Shown: piece after piece, positions 25,049-32,192 of the stretch
Layout of the letters: each line of letters opens with the position of its first letter
Numbering within the stretch: position 1 is the stretch's first letter
From: Bacillus swezeyi
Lineage (GTDB): Bacteria > Bacillota > Bacilli > Bacillales > Bacillaceae
Direction of reading: 5' to 3'
NCBI RefSeq assembly: GCF_001969815.1
Contig: NZ_MRBK01000049.1
Span: 1 to 32,472 of the forward strand
Length of the DNA stretch: 32,472 bases
Made by a program: the position numbers and the translations under genes
Notes under the pieces: generated by a model
What the model was told of the DNA's origin: nothing
What the model saw: only the letters and a program-made list of their open reading frames with translations
Databases searched by the model: none

Positions 25049-25073
25049 GACCGAAGGCAAGCAGCCCCCGGTC
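25049..25073 (-). terminator. terminator after yozD
   Basis: GACCG/CGGTC arms with inner pairing, followed on the minus strand by TTTTAT, shortly after the yozD stop. Confidence 0.55.
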
Positions 25074-25081
25074 CTTATCGC

Positions 25082-25252
25082 TTAATCCTCTATATGCTCA
25101 TCTATCATACATTTTGCAATCAAATAATCAAAGGTGATATCGGCAATTTCGAACAGTTCATCACCGCTCGGTATGTAGCCTCTTCTTGTCAGCTCAAGAT
25201 AAAAAAAATCAGCGATTTCTTCTGTATCTATCATTAATTCAATTTCTTTCAT
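25082..25252 (-). CDS. yozD: YozD family small protein
   Basis: A 56-residue acidic protein, MKEIELMIDTEEIADFFYLE at the start and ending IDEHIED, with helical character. GGAGGCGATC precedes the ATG. It is similar in length and sequence to B. subtilis YozD and lies between yodM and yodN as there. Function is unknown. Confidence 0.82.
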   Translation of the reverse strand: MKEIELMIDTEEIADFFYLELTRRGYIPSGDELFEIADITFDYLIAKCMIDEHIED

Positions 25253-25373
25253 TTTGATCGCCTCCTTATTCTGATGTATGAGCTGGCCGTCAGATTTATA
25301 ACCGGTTTGTCATAATGTTTGTCCCTGGTCATATACATGTTGTAACAAAACAAAGCCGGAAGGGGTAAAGAAA

Positions 25374-25508
25374 ATGATCCAAAAAGTGATCGAAGCACTT
25401 GACGGGGACGGTTTCGACCTGATGTTGGAAAGGGTATTGAAAGCGATGTTCGGAATCATTTTGTTCGGCTGTTTTCCTTACTTTTTATACTTGGTGTTTT
25501 TCAGCTGA
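25374..25508 (+). CDS. 44-aa membrane peptide overlapping yodN
   Basis: A short frame with GGAAGGGG 8 nt before ATG. It encodes an acidic amphipathic N-terminus (MIQKVIEALDGDGFDLMLER) and one hydrophobic helix (FGIILFGCFPYFLYLVFF). Its stop overlaps the last 8 bp of the converging yodN gene. No family is recognised; the ribosome site and membrane-peptide pattern are the support. Confidence 0.55.
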   Translation: MIQKVIEALDGDGFDLMLERVLKAMFGIILFGCFPYFLYLVFFS

Positions 25509-26181
25509 AATATTCTTTCAGACTGTTTAAAACAAATTCCATCATTTCCTTATATTCCGCATCGTGAAACATTTCATATAATACTTTGTAATCGTTATAG
25601 ATATCCAGCAGTTCATCCACCACAGCAACTGCCACTTCACGCTCATGTTCTTGTTCCTCTGGATCGCCTGCAAATGGCAGAAATACCTTTTCTGTAATCG
25701 GTTCATCAAGTTCCTGTCCAGCTTCGCCGACATAATGGACAAAGAGAAGCTGATGAACAAACTGATCCATTTCGTATGTTCTGAGCACAAGGGTCAAATC
25801 TTCTTCTTCTGTCTCAAGCCATTCTCCGTCTTTCAAACGGGTCAGTTCATAAATGATGTCTTCCCAGCCGTCATCTACATATCTCCAGATTTCCGTTCTG
25901 TGTCCGGTGATTTTAAACAATTCTTTACCGTAATCTTTTACATACACGACATCCCCGATTAAAAATTCATATTCGATATCAAGCTTTTCCGTATCGACGA
26001 TAACCCCGTCATAATCTTTATAAAGCTCTAAAGAAGACTCAAAATAAAGAACTTCATTTTGATTCACTTCATAAAGAAAATGCTTATCGATTTTATGAAC
26101 TTTCGTAATCGTTCCGACCGTTCCGTACATGACGACGACGACAACATCCCCGACTTTATATTTAGGCGCATTTGGCTTCAT
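25501..26181 (-). CDS. yodN: YodN family protein
   Basis: A 226-residue acidic soluble protein. Two beta-rich KOW/SH3-like modules are visible, residues 7-50 (YKVGDVVVVVMYGTVGTITK) and about 72-115 (FLIGDVVYVKDYGKELFKITG), then a helical acidic C-terminus. The ATG at MKPNAPK has AAGGGGG 8 nt upstream. It matches B. subtilis YodN in length and order. No biochemical role is established; the repeated barrels suggest protein or nucleic-acid binding. Confidence 0.8.
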   Translation of the reverse strand: MKPNAPKYKVGDVVVVVMYGTVGTITKVHKIDKHFLYEVNQNEVLYFESSLELYKDYDGVIVDTEKLDIEYEFLIGDVVYVKDYGKELFKITGHRTEIWRYVDDGWEDIIYELTRLKDGEWLETEEEDLTLVLRTYEMDQFVHQLLFVHYVGEAGQELDEPITEKVFLPFAGDPEEQEHEREVAVAVVDELLDIYNDYKVLYEMFHDAEYKEMMEFVLNSLKEYFS

Positions 26182-26317
26182 TTTGATTCCCCCTTGCCTT
26201 AACACTTCCGTCTTACGCTTATCGTATGCACTAGGCTGTCAATTCGCATGGGCAAGGATACAGCGCATTGGTGAGTTTTCCGAAAAACCTAGAAGTGCGA
26301 GGGGCGCGCAGCTCAAG

Positions 26318-26354
26318 TAAGAAAGCCGCAGCTCTTATGTCTGCGGCTTTCTTA
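26318..26354. terminator. terminator after yozE
   Basis: Perfect 14-bp arms TAAGAAAGCCGCAG and CTGCGGCTTTCTTA around a 9-nt loop, overlapping the yozE stop codon. Bases 26182-26317 before it hold no supported gene. Confidence 0.85.
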
Positions 26355-26573
26355 TTGCTTTGTTTCCGATATATATTTTTCCCAAGCCTCATCAAATGTC
26401 GTCATTGACGATAAATAATCTCCATTGAGTTCAAGATACGAACTGATTTCATCGTAATGATTTGATGTTTTCGGAAATCCGTGATCAAGATAGGCGTGAT
26501 TGGCAAATTCGTTGATCGCGTCTTTCGGCTTTGGATGGCGGTGTTTCATTAAATAATGATAAAAAGATTTCAC
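26352..26573 (-). CDS. yozE: YozE, UPF0346 family
   Basis: A 73-residue soluble helical protein starting at GTG with GGAGGGG upstream (KSFYHYLMKHRHPKPKD). The sequence and length match the UPF0346/YozE family, a small SAM-like helical fold of unknown function. It is expressed from its own promoter upstream and ends at a strong hairpin. Confidence 0.88.
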   Translation of the reverse strand: MKSFYHYLMKHRHPKPKDAINEFANHAYLDHGFPKTSNHYDEISSYLELNGDYLSSMTTFDEAWEKYISETKQ

Positions 26574-26604
26574 GGTTTCCCCTCCTGTCCTCTTTTGATG
26601 TATT

Positions 26605-26632
26605 ATTATACAGCCCGCCGGGAAAATTACAA
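26605..26632 (-). promoter_or_regulatory. sigma-A promoter of yozE
   Basis: On the minus strand TTGTAA, a 16-bp spacer and a perfect TATAAT, about 30 bp before the GTG start. Confidence 0.6.
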
Positions 26633-26653
26633 ACAAAATCGCTTTGCCCATGC

Positions 26654-26677
26654 AAAAAGCCGGCCAAAAGCCGGCTT
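26654..26677 (-). terminator. terminator of kamA-yokU
   Basis: AGCCGGC and GCCGGCT arms around a 5-nt loop, followed on the minus strand by T5, overlapping the end of yokU. Confidence 0.85.
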
Positions 26678-26958
26678 CATGAAGAGAAATCAAAGTAATT
26701 GCGCTTGAGGATCCGCTCTGTTTTCATCAGGGTGTCGAACGATACAGACAACGGCAGTTTTTTCGTATCGATCAGAAGGAGCTGGTTTTCAATCTCTTCG
26801 ATGACGGCGTCTTCCTGATACACCATCCCGCAGCTACGGCATTTGACTGCAGGAGTATCGGTAATTTCAATCGCTTTCATTCCGTCAGGAAGCTCCCAAT
26901 AAACGGTTGTCTGCTCGTGCTCAGCTTTTACTTCCTCGCACCAGTCGCACCTGTTCAT
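26677..26958 (-). CDS. yokU: YokU, YgiT-type zinc-finger protein
   Basis: A 93-residue protein with two CxxC pairs, CDWC near residue 4 and CRSC near residue 40, making a YgiT/MqsA-like zinc finger, followed by a helical tail. Its ATG overlaps the kamA stop (ATGA), so it was translated from the kamA message. With kamA now separated from its 5' end, yokU has probably lost its native promoter unless phage transcription reads in. Order matches B. subtilis, where yokU adjoins kamA. Confidence 0.88.
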   Translation of the reverse strand: MNRCDWCEEVKAEHEQTTVYWELPDGMKAIEITDTPAVKCRSCGMVYQEDAVIEEIENQLLLIDTKKLPLSVSFDTLMKTERILKRNYFDFSS

Positions 26959-27371
26959 TGCGTTTGCCCCTCAGCTTCGCTGTCTTTTTTCTGCTGAGCG
27001 AGAAATTTCTTTTCTTTTAATTCATCCCGCTTGGCCCGCCGGCTTTTCAATGTTTCATGATCAGGTCTGTCGGAATAGCTTTCCCTTCTTTTTAAGCGGG
27101 CTAAGCCTTCAGGTGTATAGGACGTGCTTTGATCTTCAAATATCGCTGAGATTCCGATCTGCTCTTTTTCTTTCATCACTTCAGGATAGATTTCGGCGAA
27201 ATAATCATCGGCTCTGCCCGGCACATAGTTCTCAGGCTCGGGATATGACGAAATGACGCCTTCAAAATTGCGGAGCACGACTTTATCAGGACTTTGCGAA
27301 ATCAGATAGTTTGGCTGAATGGCGATTTTCCCGCCCCCGCCAGGCGCGTCAACGACAAAGGTCGGAACTGC
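26955..27371 (-). pseudogene. kamA: 3' fragment of kamA split by prophage
   Basis: The last about 139 codons of lysine 2,3-aminomutase, running AVPTFVVDAPGGGGKIA, QPNYLISQSPDKVVLRNFEG to the charged tail KEKKFLAQQKKDSEAEGQTQ. The full enzyme is about 470 residues and its N-terminal two-thirds, with the radical-SAM CxxxCxxC and PLP lysine, are absent here. Recognisable homology ends at the codon for Ala (27371), beyond which the frame continues ten codons to a TAA in AT-rich DNA. The remaining 5' part should lie beyond the far end of the inserted element. KamA isomerises L-lysine to beta-lysine; in B. subtilis the kamA operon is expressed in sporulation. Confidence 0.9.
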
Positions 27372-27445
27372 GTTTTTTATTTCATGTAAAAGATGTGTTT
27401 ACCATCTGTAAGCTATTTTAATAATATACAACTTTATCTGCATAG
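27372..27445. other. prophage attachment junction (attL/attR region)
   Basis: Chromosomal kamA sequence changes to phage-like AT-rich sequence at about 27371. Within 70 bp are the inverted pair AGATG-N7-CATCT (27391-27407) and ATACAACTTTATCTGC (27426-27441), which resembles the 16-bp SPbeta core as I recall it (ATACAGCTTTATCTGT on this strand). The exact core cannot be fixed without the other junction. Confidence 0.6.
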
Positions 27446-27477
27446 GAAAAATTGTATGTTCCTTTTGAGTGTTTACC
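27395..27477 (+). repeat. direct repeat GTGTTTACC near junction
   Basis: GTGTTTACC occurs at 27395-27403 and 27469-27477, flanking the SPbeta-core-like sequence. It may be a recombinase-related element or chance. Confidence 0.3.
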
Positions 27478-27591
27478 TTTTTCTTTCTAAATGAGAATAA
27501 GACTTACTTCCTTTGCAAATACTTTGCTTGTTACTTAATTGCAAGGAGAAAGTATTTTATGTATTTTACAAAAGCGATAAGGAGTGTTTTA

Positions 27592-28104
27592 ATGGGAATC
27601 TTAAGTGGAAATCCAACTGATGAACCGATGCACTATGGTGAAGTTTTTGGTGCATGGTCATTTCTTACAACTGCTAAAGGATTGGTTGCATGTTATCAAA
27701 CACAGTTGAATCATGCTGGTGATGGAGACCTGCAAAAATTACTTGAAGAAGCCATTCAGGGAGGACAGCAAGAAATTAAACAAATTGAAGCTTTATTAAA
27801 ACAAAATGGTATCGGTTTACCCCCAACTCCTCCTGAACGTCCTAAAGCATGTTTAGACGATATTCCAACTGGAGCACGTTTTCAAGACCCAGAAATATCT
27901 GCTTCTTTGTCTAAAGACATCGCTACAGGATTAGTTTCATGTAGTCAGATTATGGGTCAATCAATTCGAGAAGATATAGCTATGATGTTCGGGCAATTTC
28001 ATGTTCAAAAAGCAGCGCTTGGAGCAAAAGTTCTTCGACTTAATAAAGAAAAAGGATGGTTAATCCCGCCACCATTACACCATAGTAAAGCTGAAGATTG
28101 TTAA
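27592..28104 (+). CDS. DUF3231 family protein, phage-borne cargo
   Basis: A 170-residue protein starting MGILSGNPTDEPMHYGEVFG. It is a helical repeat-type protein with two similar halves, typical of one DUF3231 unit (related to the CotF/ferritin-like group as I recall). The start at 27592 has AAGGAG 7 nt upstream; a second ATG at 27559 also has AAGGAG but would add eleven residues unlike the family. It is transcribed away from kamA, opposite to the phage module, and sits beside the attachment end. This is the usual place for lysogenic-conversion cargo. Function unknown. Confidence 0.78.
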   Translation: MGILSGNPTDEPMHYGEVFGAWSFLTTAKGLVACYQTQLNHAGDGDLQKLLEEAIQGGQQEIKQIEALLKQNGIGLPPTPPERPKACLDDIPTGARFQDPEISASLSKDIATGLVSCSQIMGQSIREDIAMMFGQFHVQKAALGAKVLRLNKEKGWLIPPPLHHSKAEDC

Positions 28105-28121
28105 ATTGCCTCCCAATTTTT

Positions 28122-28154
28122 AAAGGAACAATGGATTTAATCCACTGTTCCTTT
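28122..28154. terminator. hairpin between DUF3231 gene and phage module
   Basis: AAAGGAACA-a-TGGAT pairs with ATCCA-c-TGTTCCTTT (one mismatch, 3-nt loop). It overlaps the stop of the converging 50-aa gene and likely terminates both transcripts. Confidence 0.75.
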
Positions 28155-28289
28155 CAGTTTAAGTCTATAATATAAATTTATAAAAGCCTCGGCCATGAGA
28201 TCATAGTTGGGTTCATTTTTAAAACTTAGAATGCAATTTGGGCTGCTTTCTCTTTCAAGTTCATACTTTACTCCAGGGAGATATTTCAA
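28137..28289 (-). CDS. 50-aa phage protein
   Basis: A short frame starting at TTG (LKYLPGVKYELERE) and ending LKLKGTVD. A GGTGGTGA ribosome site lies just upstream and the start overlaps the stop of the RecU-like gene (TTGA). Despite the decay around it this frame is open to its natural stop at the hairpin. Family not recognised. Confidence 0.6.
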   Translation of the reverse strand: MKYLPGVKYELERESSPNCILSFKNEPNYDLMAEAFINLYYRLKLKGTVD

Positions 28290-28850
28290 TAAGCATCACC
28301 ACCCTTTTTCAAAAGGGTATGCGATCTCAAACTTGTCTCATTACTATGTCGTTTTATAAGCTCATCACAGAGCTTGTTCAAATAATATGTATAATTGACT
28401 TTTTTCTTCATCCATCTGACTTCGGTTCCAATCTCTTCACAAATCTTGATCGGTATACTTGATTTATTCACTTTGTTCTTATATGTATGTTTTAACTGAT
28501 TTTCAGCTATGTTTTATATGTAAGGAAATCATCAATATGTACAAAAAAACTTTGTTTTCAGGTTCCCTGAACTGAAACAGAAACCCAGGCATCACATAAT
28601 CGAATTTGGATGCTTTTTTTAGGTATTTGATTTGTTGACTCTTTATAATTTTCTCGCTAAAAGAGAAGGACTTATTCTTTGTTGATTTCAACTCAACAGG
28701 AACCCTTTATAATGTAAGAAGCAATCATATTTATTCTTGGATACTGCCGCCCCTGGGGTTGACATCTTTTATTCTGTAGAAGAAGATCCTTTGGTCTTTT
28801 GCTGATTTTTCTACGTTTGCTTCAAATACTTTACCTTGATTGCTTGCCAA
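28286..28850 (-). pseudogene. RecU-like nuclease, multiply frameshifted
   Basis: A phage RecU/PDDEXK-type gene read in successive frames. It runs from TTG (28848-28850, GAGGAG upstream) with ASNQGKVFEANVEKSAKDQR and FFYRIKDVNP, then VSKNKYDCFLHYKGFL, then PVELKSTKNKSFSFSEK (the E-x-K catalytic motif), then VFFVHIDDFLTYK, then NKVNKSSIPIKICEEIG. At least three frame changes and a small deletion after DVNP are needed to join them. RecU-family enzymes resolve Holliday junctions. All fragments are collinear, so this is one inactivated gene. Confidence 0.8.
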
Positions 28851-28861
28851 TCAACCACTCC

Positions 28862-29482
28862 TCATACTTGTGCAATCATATGTTGCAGCAGTGCATATTG
28901 AGTTACATTGATGTTCCCTGCCACAAGATAATCTGAAGAACGTTGAACAAGAGTCATATTTAAGTATTCGCCATCATAATCCCACATTGTCAAAAAAGCA
29001 TACGGATACAGTGTCATTCCACGAAGATCTTGGTGATTATACAAATTGGTGATCATTCGTCTCCTATATGGGTTGTTTTTTAGATCCCAAATCAACATGT
29101 CAATCTGATTGAAGTATCCTTCTTTGTATTGATGTTCATACTTCATTTGTCTTCCATAAGCTAAACCAAGATTCCCATCTTCATTAGCCCAGCTACGCCA
29201 ATACTTAACTCCGTATTTTTCTTCTAGCAACTGTACATCGTTAGATTGATCTTGATAAATCCAAAGAATTTCTTTCAGTCCTGATTTGAAAGCTGTTGGC
29301 CGTAAAGTCGCAATAGGAAATTCTTCTTGCAAATTATACTCATTTAGAACCCCAAAGCATTTTAAAGTATATGCTGGCGTTTAGTCCGACCACTTAGTGC
29401 GAATTTTTTGCCCCTTATCTGATTTTCCTTCAAACAGCACTTTGTCTAAATTAGATTTCAAAACTGAATCTGCAGCATTTAT
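28862..29482 (-). pseudogene. thyA: thymidylate synthase, degraded
   Basis: A phage-type ThyA in one frame from about 29482: ADSVLKSNLDKVLFEGKSDK then IRTKWSD, a TAA at 29381-29383, then TPAYTLK and onward to TQYALLQHMIAQV, where it stops. Defects: the codon at the expected start is ATA rather than ATG (GGAGAGG lies before it), there is an internal nonsense codon, the catalytic Cys of the xPC motif is Tyr (MTLYPYAFLTMW), and roughly the last 70 residues are missing. Thymidylate synthase methylates dUMP; SPbeta relatives such as phi3T carry one. It sits beside dUTPase, giving a former dUMP-to-dTMP module. Confidence 0.88.
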
Positions 29483-29486
29483 GATG

Positions 29487-29783
29487 TTAGGCCTCTCCCT
29501 TCAACTCATTTATTAGTTCATTCATCTGCTCCCTAACACCATTCGTAACAGCCTCAGGAAGTTTTTTAATTCGATCATTGATCGTTTTGTTTCCTACATT
29601 GCGTATTTGTTCAGTCAAGTCTTTATAAGCCTCAAAAGCCAAGTCGCCTATTTCATTAAACTCCTCCTGGATTTTATGTAAGACATCGATATGCAGCTCA
29701 TCTGACTCTTCAAATACAGTAAGTGTTTGTTCGAGTTTCTCAATCTTCTCTAAATGGTGCTTAATTTGCTTCGTTTTATTCAT
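29487..29783 (-). CDS. phage coiled-coil protein
   Basis: A 98-residue, highly charged, all-helical protein (MNKTKQIKHHLEKIEKLEQT at the start, ending INELKGEA) with heptad-like spacing. GAGGAGGTGC precedes the ATG at 29783; five extra upstream codons in the frame overlap the ribosome site. Its stop is 4 nt before the ruined thyA start, so they were one transcript. No family is recognised. Confidence 0.65.
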   Translation of the reverse strand: MNKTKQIKHHLEKIEKLEQTLTVFEESDELHIDVLHKIQEEFNEIGDLAFEAYKDLTEQIRNVGNKTINDRIKKLPEAVTNGVREQMNELINELKGEA

Positions 29784-29917
29784 TTTGCACCTCCTCAATA
29801 ATAGCGATAAAAGTCTTCTTTTATAGAGATGCTTATTTCATCGACATCTCAATCCTAAATGTGGTAAAATCGGTGACAGTGTTAAAACTATAAAAATATA
29901 AGAAGGGGAGGATTAAA

Positions 29918-30091
29918 ATGTATATGAGTATTATTATTTTAGCATCCATGCTTTTATGGGGCGCATTAACCCATGAACTAAGTAAACCTTCAAAAAAGCA
30001 AAACAACCGAAAAATTGCATCTTTGATATCTTTAGGCTCTTTATCAACTTTAGTTATTACTATTTCGCTTTTTCAAAACCTCTCGTTTTAA
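29918..30091 (+). CDS. 57-aa two-helix membrane protein
   Basis: A short frame behind a strong ribosome site (GAAGGGGAGG). It encodes two hydrophobic helices, about residues 2-17 (MSIIILASMLLWGAL) and 33-52 (IASLISLGSLSTLVITISLF), joined by a basic loop HELSKPSKKQNNRK. It runs opposite to the early phage module and is intact. Small membrane proteins of this shape in Bacillus prophages include immunity, holin-like and toxin proteins; nothing in the sequence decides between these. Confidence 0.7.
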   Translation: MYMSIIILASMLLWGALTHELSKPSKKQNNRKIASLISLGSLSTLVITISLFQNLSF

Positions 30092-30150
30092 AATTTGTTT
30101 ATAACTAATCCTCCGTATTAAATTATTCATTTTTGATTACGATAAGTTAT

Positions 30151-30199
30151 ACCTTGGCCAACCTCCATGATTAATTTCCTTCAGAAAATCAACCAAGGT
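30151..30199. repeat. inverted repeat after dUTPase gene
   Basis: ACCTTGG and CCAAGGT, with inner GATT/AATC, lie just past the dut stop. It could be a weak terminator for the module. The remaining 30092-30206 holds no supported gene. Confidence 0.4.
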
Positions 30200-30206
30200 T
30201 CTTTAT

Positions 30207-30641
30207 TTACTTAGTCTCAGTTGAGCCGTGTCCCCCACGGTTTTCATTGCCTAAAAGATCAACTTCAACTAATTCAATTGTAGGCATCTTCTTCATGATT
30301 CTAAATTGGCAAATCCGATCTCCTTTCTTAATTTCAGTGTCTCTCAACGCATAAGCCGGGAAGAACCAGAAATCGTCATCTCCTTTGTATGACTCGTCAA
30401 TCACGCCCATTGAATTTGTCTGAATGACACCGAAATTTTTATATGTACTTGAACGAGGAACAACATGAGCTTCATACCCTTCAGGCAATTCCATCGCCAC
30501 TCCGAGGGGAATTAATTTAAACTGATTCTTTGGAATAGATACATCTTCCGCAGCTCTCAGATCAACCCAATCACCCTGTTCGATTTTTGAAATTCGTGCT
30601 TGTGTTTCATCTACATATTTGATTTTGATTTGAAGTGTCAT
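30207..30641 (-). CDS. dut: dUTPase, phage type (YosS-like)
   Basis: A 144-residue trimeric dUTPase. Motif 1 includes [10 protein letters not shown], motif 2 VPRSST, motif 3 [18 protein letters not shown], motif 4 [10 protein letters not shown] and motif 5 the C-terminal [12 protein letters not shown]. It hydrolyses dUTP to dUMP, limiting uracil in phage DNA and feeding thymidylate synthase. I start at MTLQIKIKY because GGAG lies 9 nt upstream; the longer frame overlaps the truncated P-loop gene. All motifs are intact, unlike neighbours. B. subtilis SPbeta encodes a homologue (YosS). Confidence 0.93.
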   Translation of the reverse strand: MTLQIKIKYVDETQARISKIEQGDWVDLRAAEDVSIPKNQFKLIPLGVAMELPEGYEAHVVPRSSTYKNFGVIQTNSMGVIDESYKGDDDFWFFPAYALRDTEIKKGDRICQFRIMKKMPTIELVEVDLLGNENRGGHGSTETK

Positions 30642-30660
30642 TTTTTCGATCTCCTTTTGT

Positions 30661-30861
30661 TTAGGTGTTTTTTTTAATTGGCATGAAAGGAACTCCAGCA
30701 ATTGCGTTCAATCCTTTTTCAAATGGAAGATAAAGTGGTTTCTTCATTCTGGTGCTTTGTTTTGTTTTTCCTAAGTTGTTAGATCCGTACATCGTAATAA
30801 CTTTTCCCTCAAGCCCTTTTGCTACTACAGAAATCTGAGGATTAAAAATGCCTAAAACCAT
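30661..30861 (-). pseudogene. P-loop NTPase, N-terminal fragment
   Basis: Sixty-six residues starting MVLGIFNPQISVVAKGLEGK with AAAGGAG 8 nt upstream. They contain a Walker A motif YGSNNLGKTKQ near residue 27, then [22 protein letters not shown] and a stop. Phage ATP-binding recombination proteins of this type are several times longer and need Walker B, absent here. A deletion apparently joined this start to the dut ribosome site. The family position is inferred from the opening motif only. Confidence 0.65.
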
Positions 30862-30915
30862 TAACATAACTCCTTTTAAATAGTTTAATAGTGTTTTCTT
30901 AACTGCAATTAATTA

Positions 30916-31800
30916 TTAGAATGGCAGATCATCTTTAGAGATTTGTTTAGAAGGACTTGTACTTGCTTTTCCTCCAAATCCCGTTTTCTTCTCATTTTTA
31001 TTATTTTTTTGCTGTCGCTCTTCGTTTTCTCTAATTGAAGCTCTCTCTCAGTCAATGCTGCTTTAACTGCTTCAGCGTCATAAGCTGCTTTATCGTCTTC
31101 GTCACATGGCTCAAAGCCACCTGTAATTAAGAATTCGCGCTTTGTATTATATGTAATGTTTTCTTTGTCTTTCCCAAATGCCGATTCTTGAACTGTCACT
31201 TTCATTTCTTTAAAATTAATGATATTTCCGAATACCTTAACAGTGTTCCCCTTTTCATAATTGTTTTCTACATAGTCAGACCCCTCTTTTGTTACTGCAA
31301 ATGTAAAGGGAATAATCTTTCCTCCATATAGAGGTATGTACCTTTCCAATAAAACTTTTCCCGTTTCTTCCCCTTTCACTTTTTCTTCTTTAACCCCTTT
31401 TACGAATAATTCAACTTCAAATTCTGCTCTCGGATTTTATTCTTCATCTGATTTTAGGCGGTTAACAAAGTTAGTGGACAATTGCGGAAACGACTTTAAA
31501 TTGTCTTGGACACAGTATTCATTCAAATTTGTCAGCTTCTTCTTTATCATGAGTAGCTGCAGACTTATAGTCATTAATGATTGTTTTGTAACCTTTAGCA
31601 ATCCCATTGTCTGAGCCGTCTTCTTTTTTATACTTTGACATTCCAGTGATAGTATGTACTTCGTTTGGAGCTGTTTCGATGTCTAGGTCAATATTTAGTC
31701 CTTCTCCACTTTTCCATTCATTGTGACGAACTTCTAGAAGAAATCCCTCTAAAAACACTTTGTTTTCTGCTTCACGCAATACTGTTTGTTTTTCTGACAT
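30916..31800 (-). pseudogene. SSB-like phage protein, frameshifted
   Basis: One gene read in changing frames. [20 protein letters not shown] to EEADKFE (stop at 31519) is followed in another frame by SFPQLSTNFVNRLKSDEE, a TAA at 31437-31439, and [14 protein letters not shown]. The long frame [20 protein letters not shown] continues to near 31005, and after a shift in an A-run the true C-terminus is [11 protein letters not shown]. The acidic DDLPF end is the interaction tip typical of single-strand DNA-binding proteins. Two frameshifts and one nonsense codon make it inactive. The OB-like role is inferred. Confidence 0.8.
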
Positions 31801-31859
31801 TCAACGACTCTCCTAATTAACTCAATATACGCAAGGTTATTCTAGATCTCATATGTATG

Positions 31860-32192
31860 TTATCTGGCTGCACAATGCTTCCTGTAATACTTTATGTCTT
31901 TAATTCCTAAAGCTTTTGATAACTCTATGTATCTTTTCTTTGAAAATCTCGGTCTCTTAAGATTTACGACTTTAATCACCTTGCCATTTCTGACAGTGAT
32001 GTGAAGATCATGATACATGTAAACCTTTGAAAAGATTCCACTTCTTAGAACTCGCTCCGGCGCTTCAGGTTGAACCAGCTTAACATTTCGTGTTAGCTTT
32101 ACCCTTGCCTGTTCTGCCGTTATGCTCTTATTCCCTTTGACGCTTTCCCTGTAATAATTCAAAGCGTCGTTTATAACCTTTAGCATCTTCAT
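31860..32192 (-). CDS. unknown basic phage protein
   Basis: A 110-residue basic protein opening MKMLKVINDALNYYRESVKG, with QARVKLTRNVKLVQPEAPER and a C-terminal NLKRPRFSKKRYIELSKALG. AGAGAGGTG precedes the ATG. High Lys/Arg content suggests nucleic-acid binding. It is the first gene of the visible early module. I do not recognise the family. The AT-rich 280 bp beyond it (32193-32472) shows no supported gene. Confidence 0.65.
   Translation of the reverse strand: MKMLKVINDALNYYRESVKGNKSITAEQARVKLTRNVKLVQPEAPERVLRSGIFSKVYMYHDLHITVRNGKVIKVVNLKRPRFSKKRYIELSKALGIKDIKYYRKHCAAR

Noticed and set aside
26129..26320. 63-codon plus-strand frame in the yodN-yozE gap
   Set aside because: It starts inside yodN antisense and ends in the terminator stem, with no ribosome site.
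28503..28691. Separate 62-aa gene
   Set aside because: It is the middle part of the frameshifted RecU-like gene (ELKSTK motif), not an independent gene.
29872..29903. GTGACA/TATAAG promoter before the 57-aa gene
   Set aside because: The predicted start would lie within the ribosome site; other spacings are poor.
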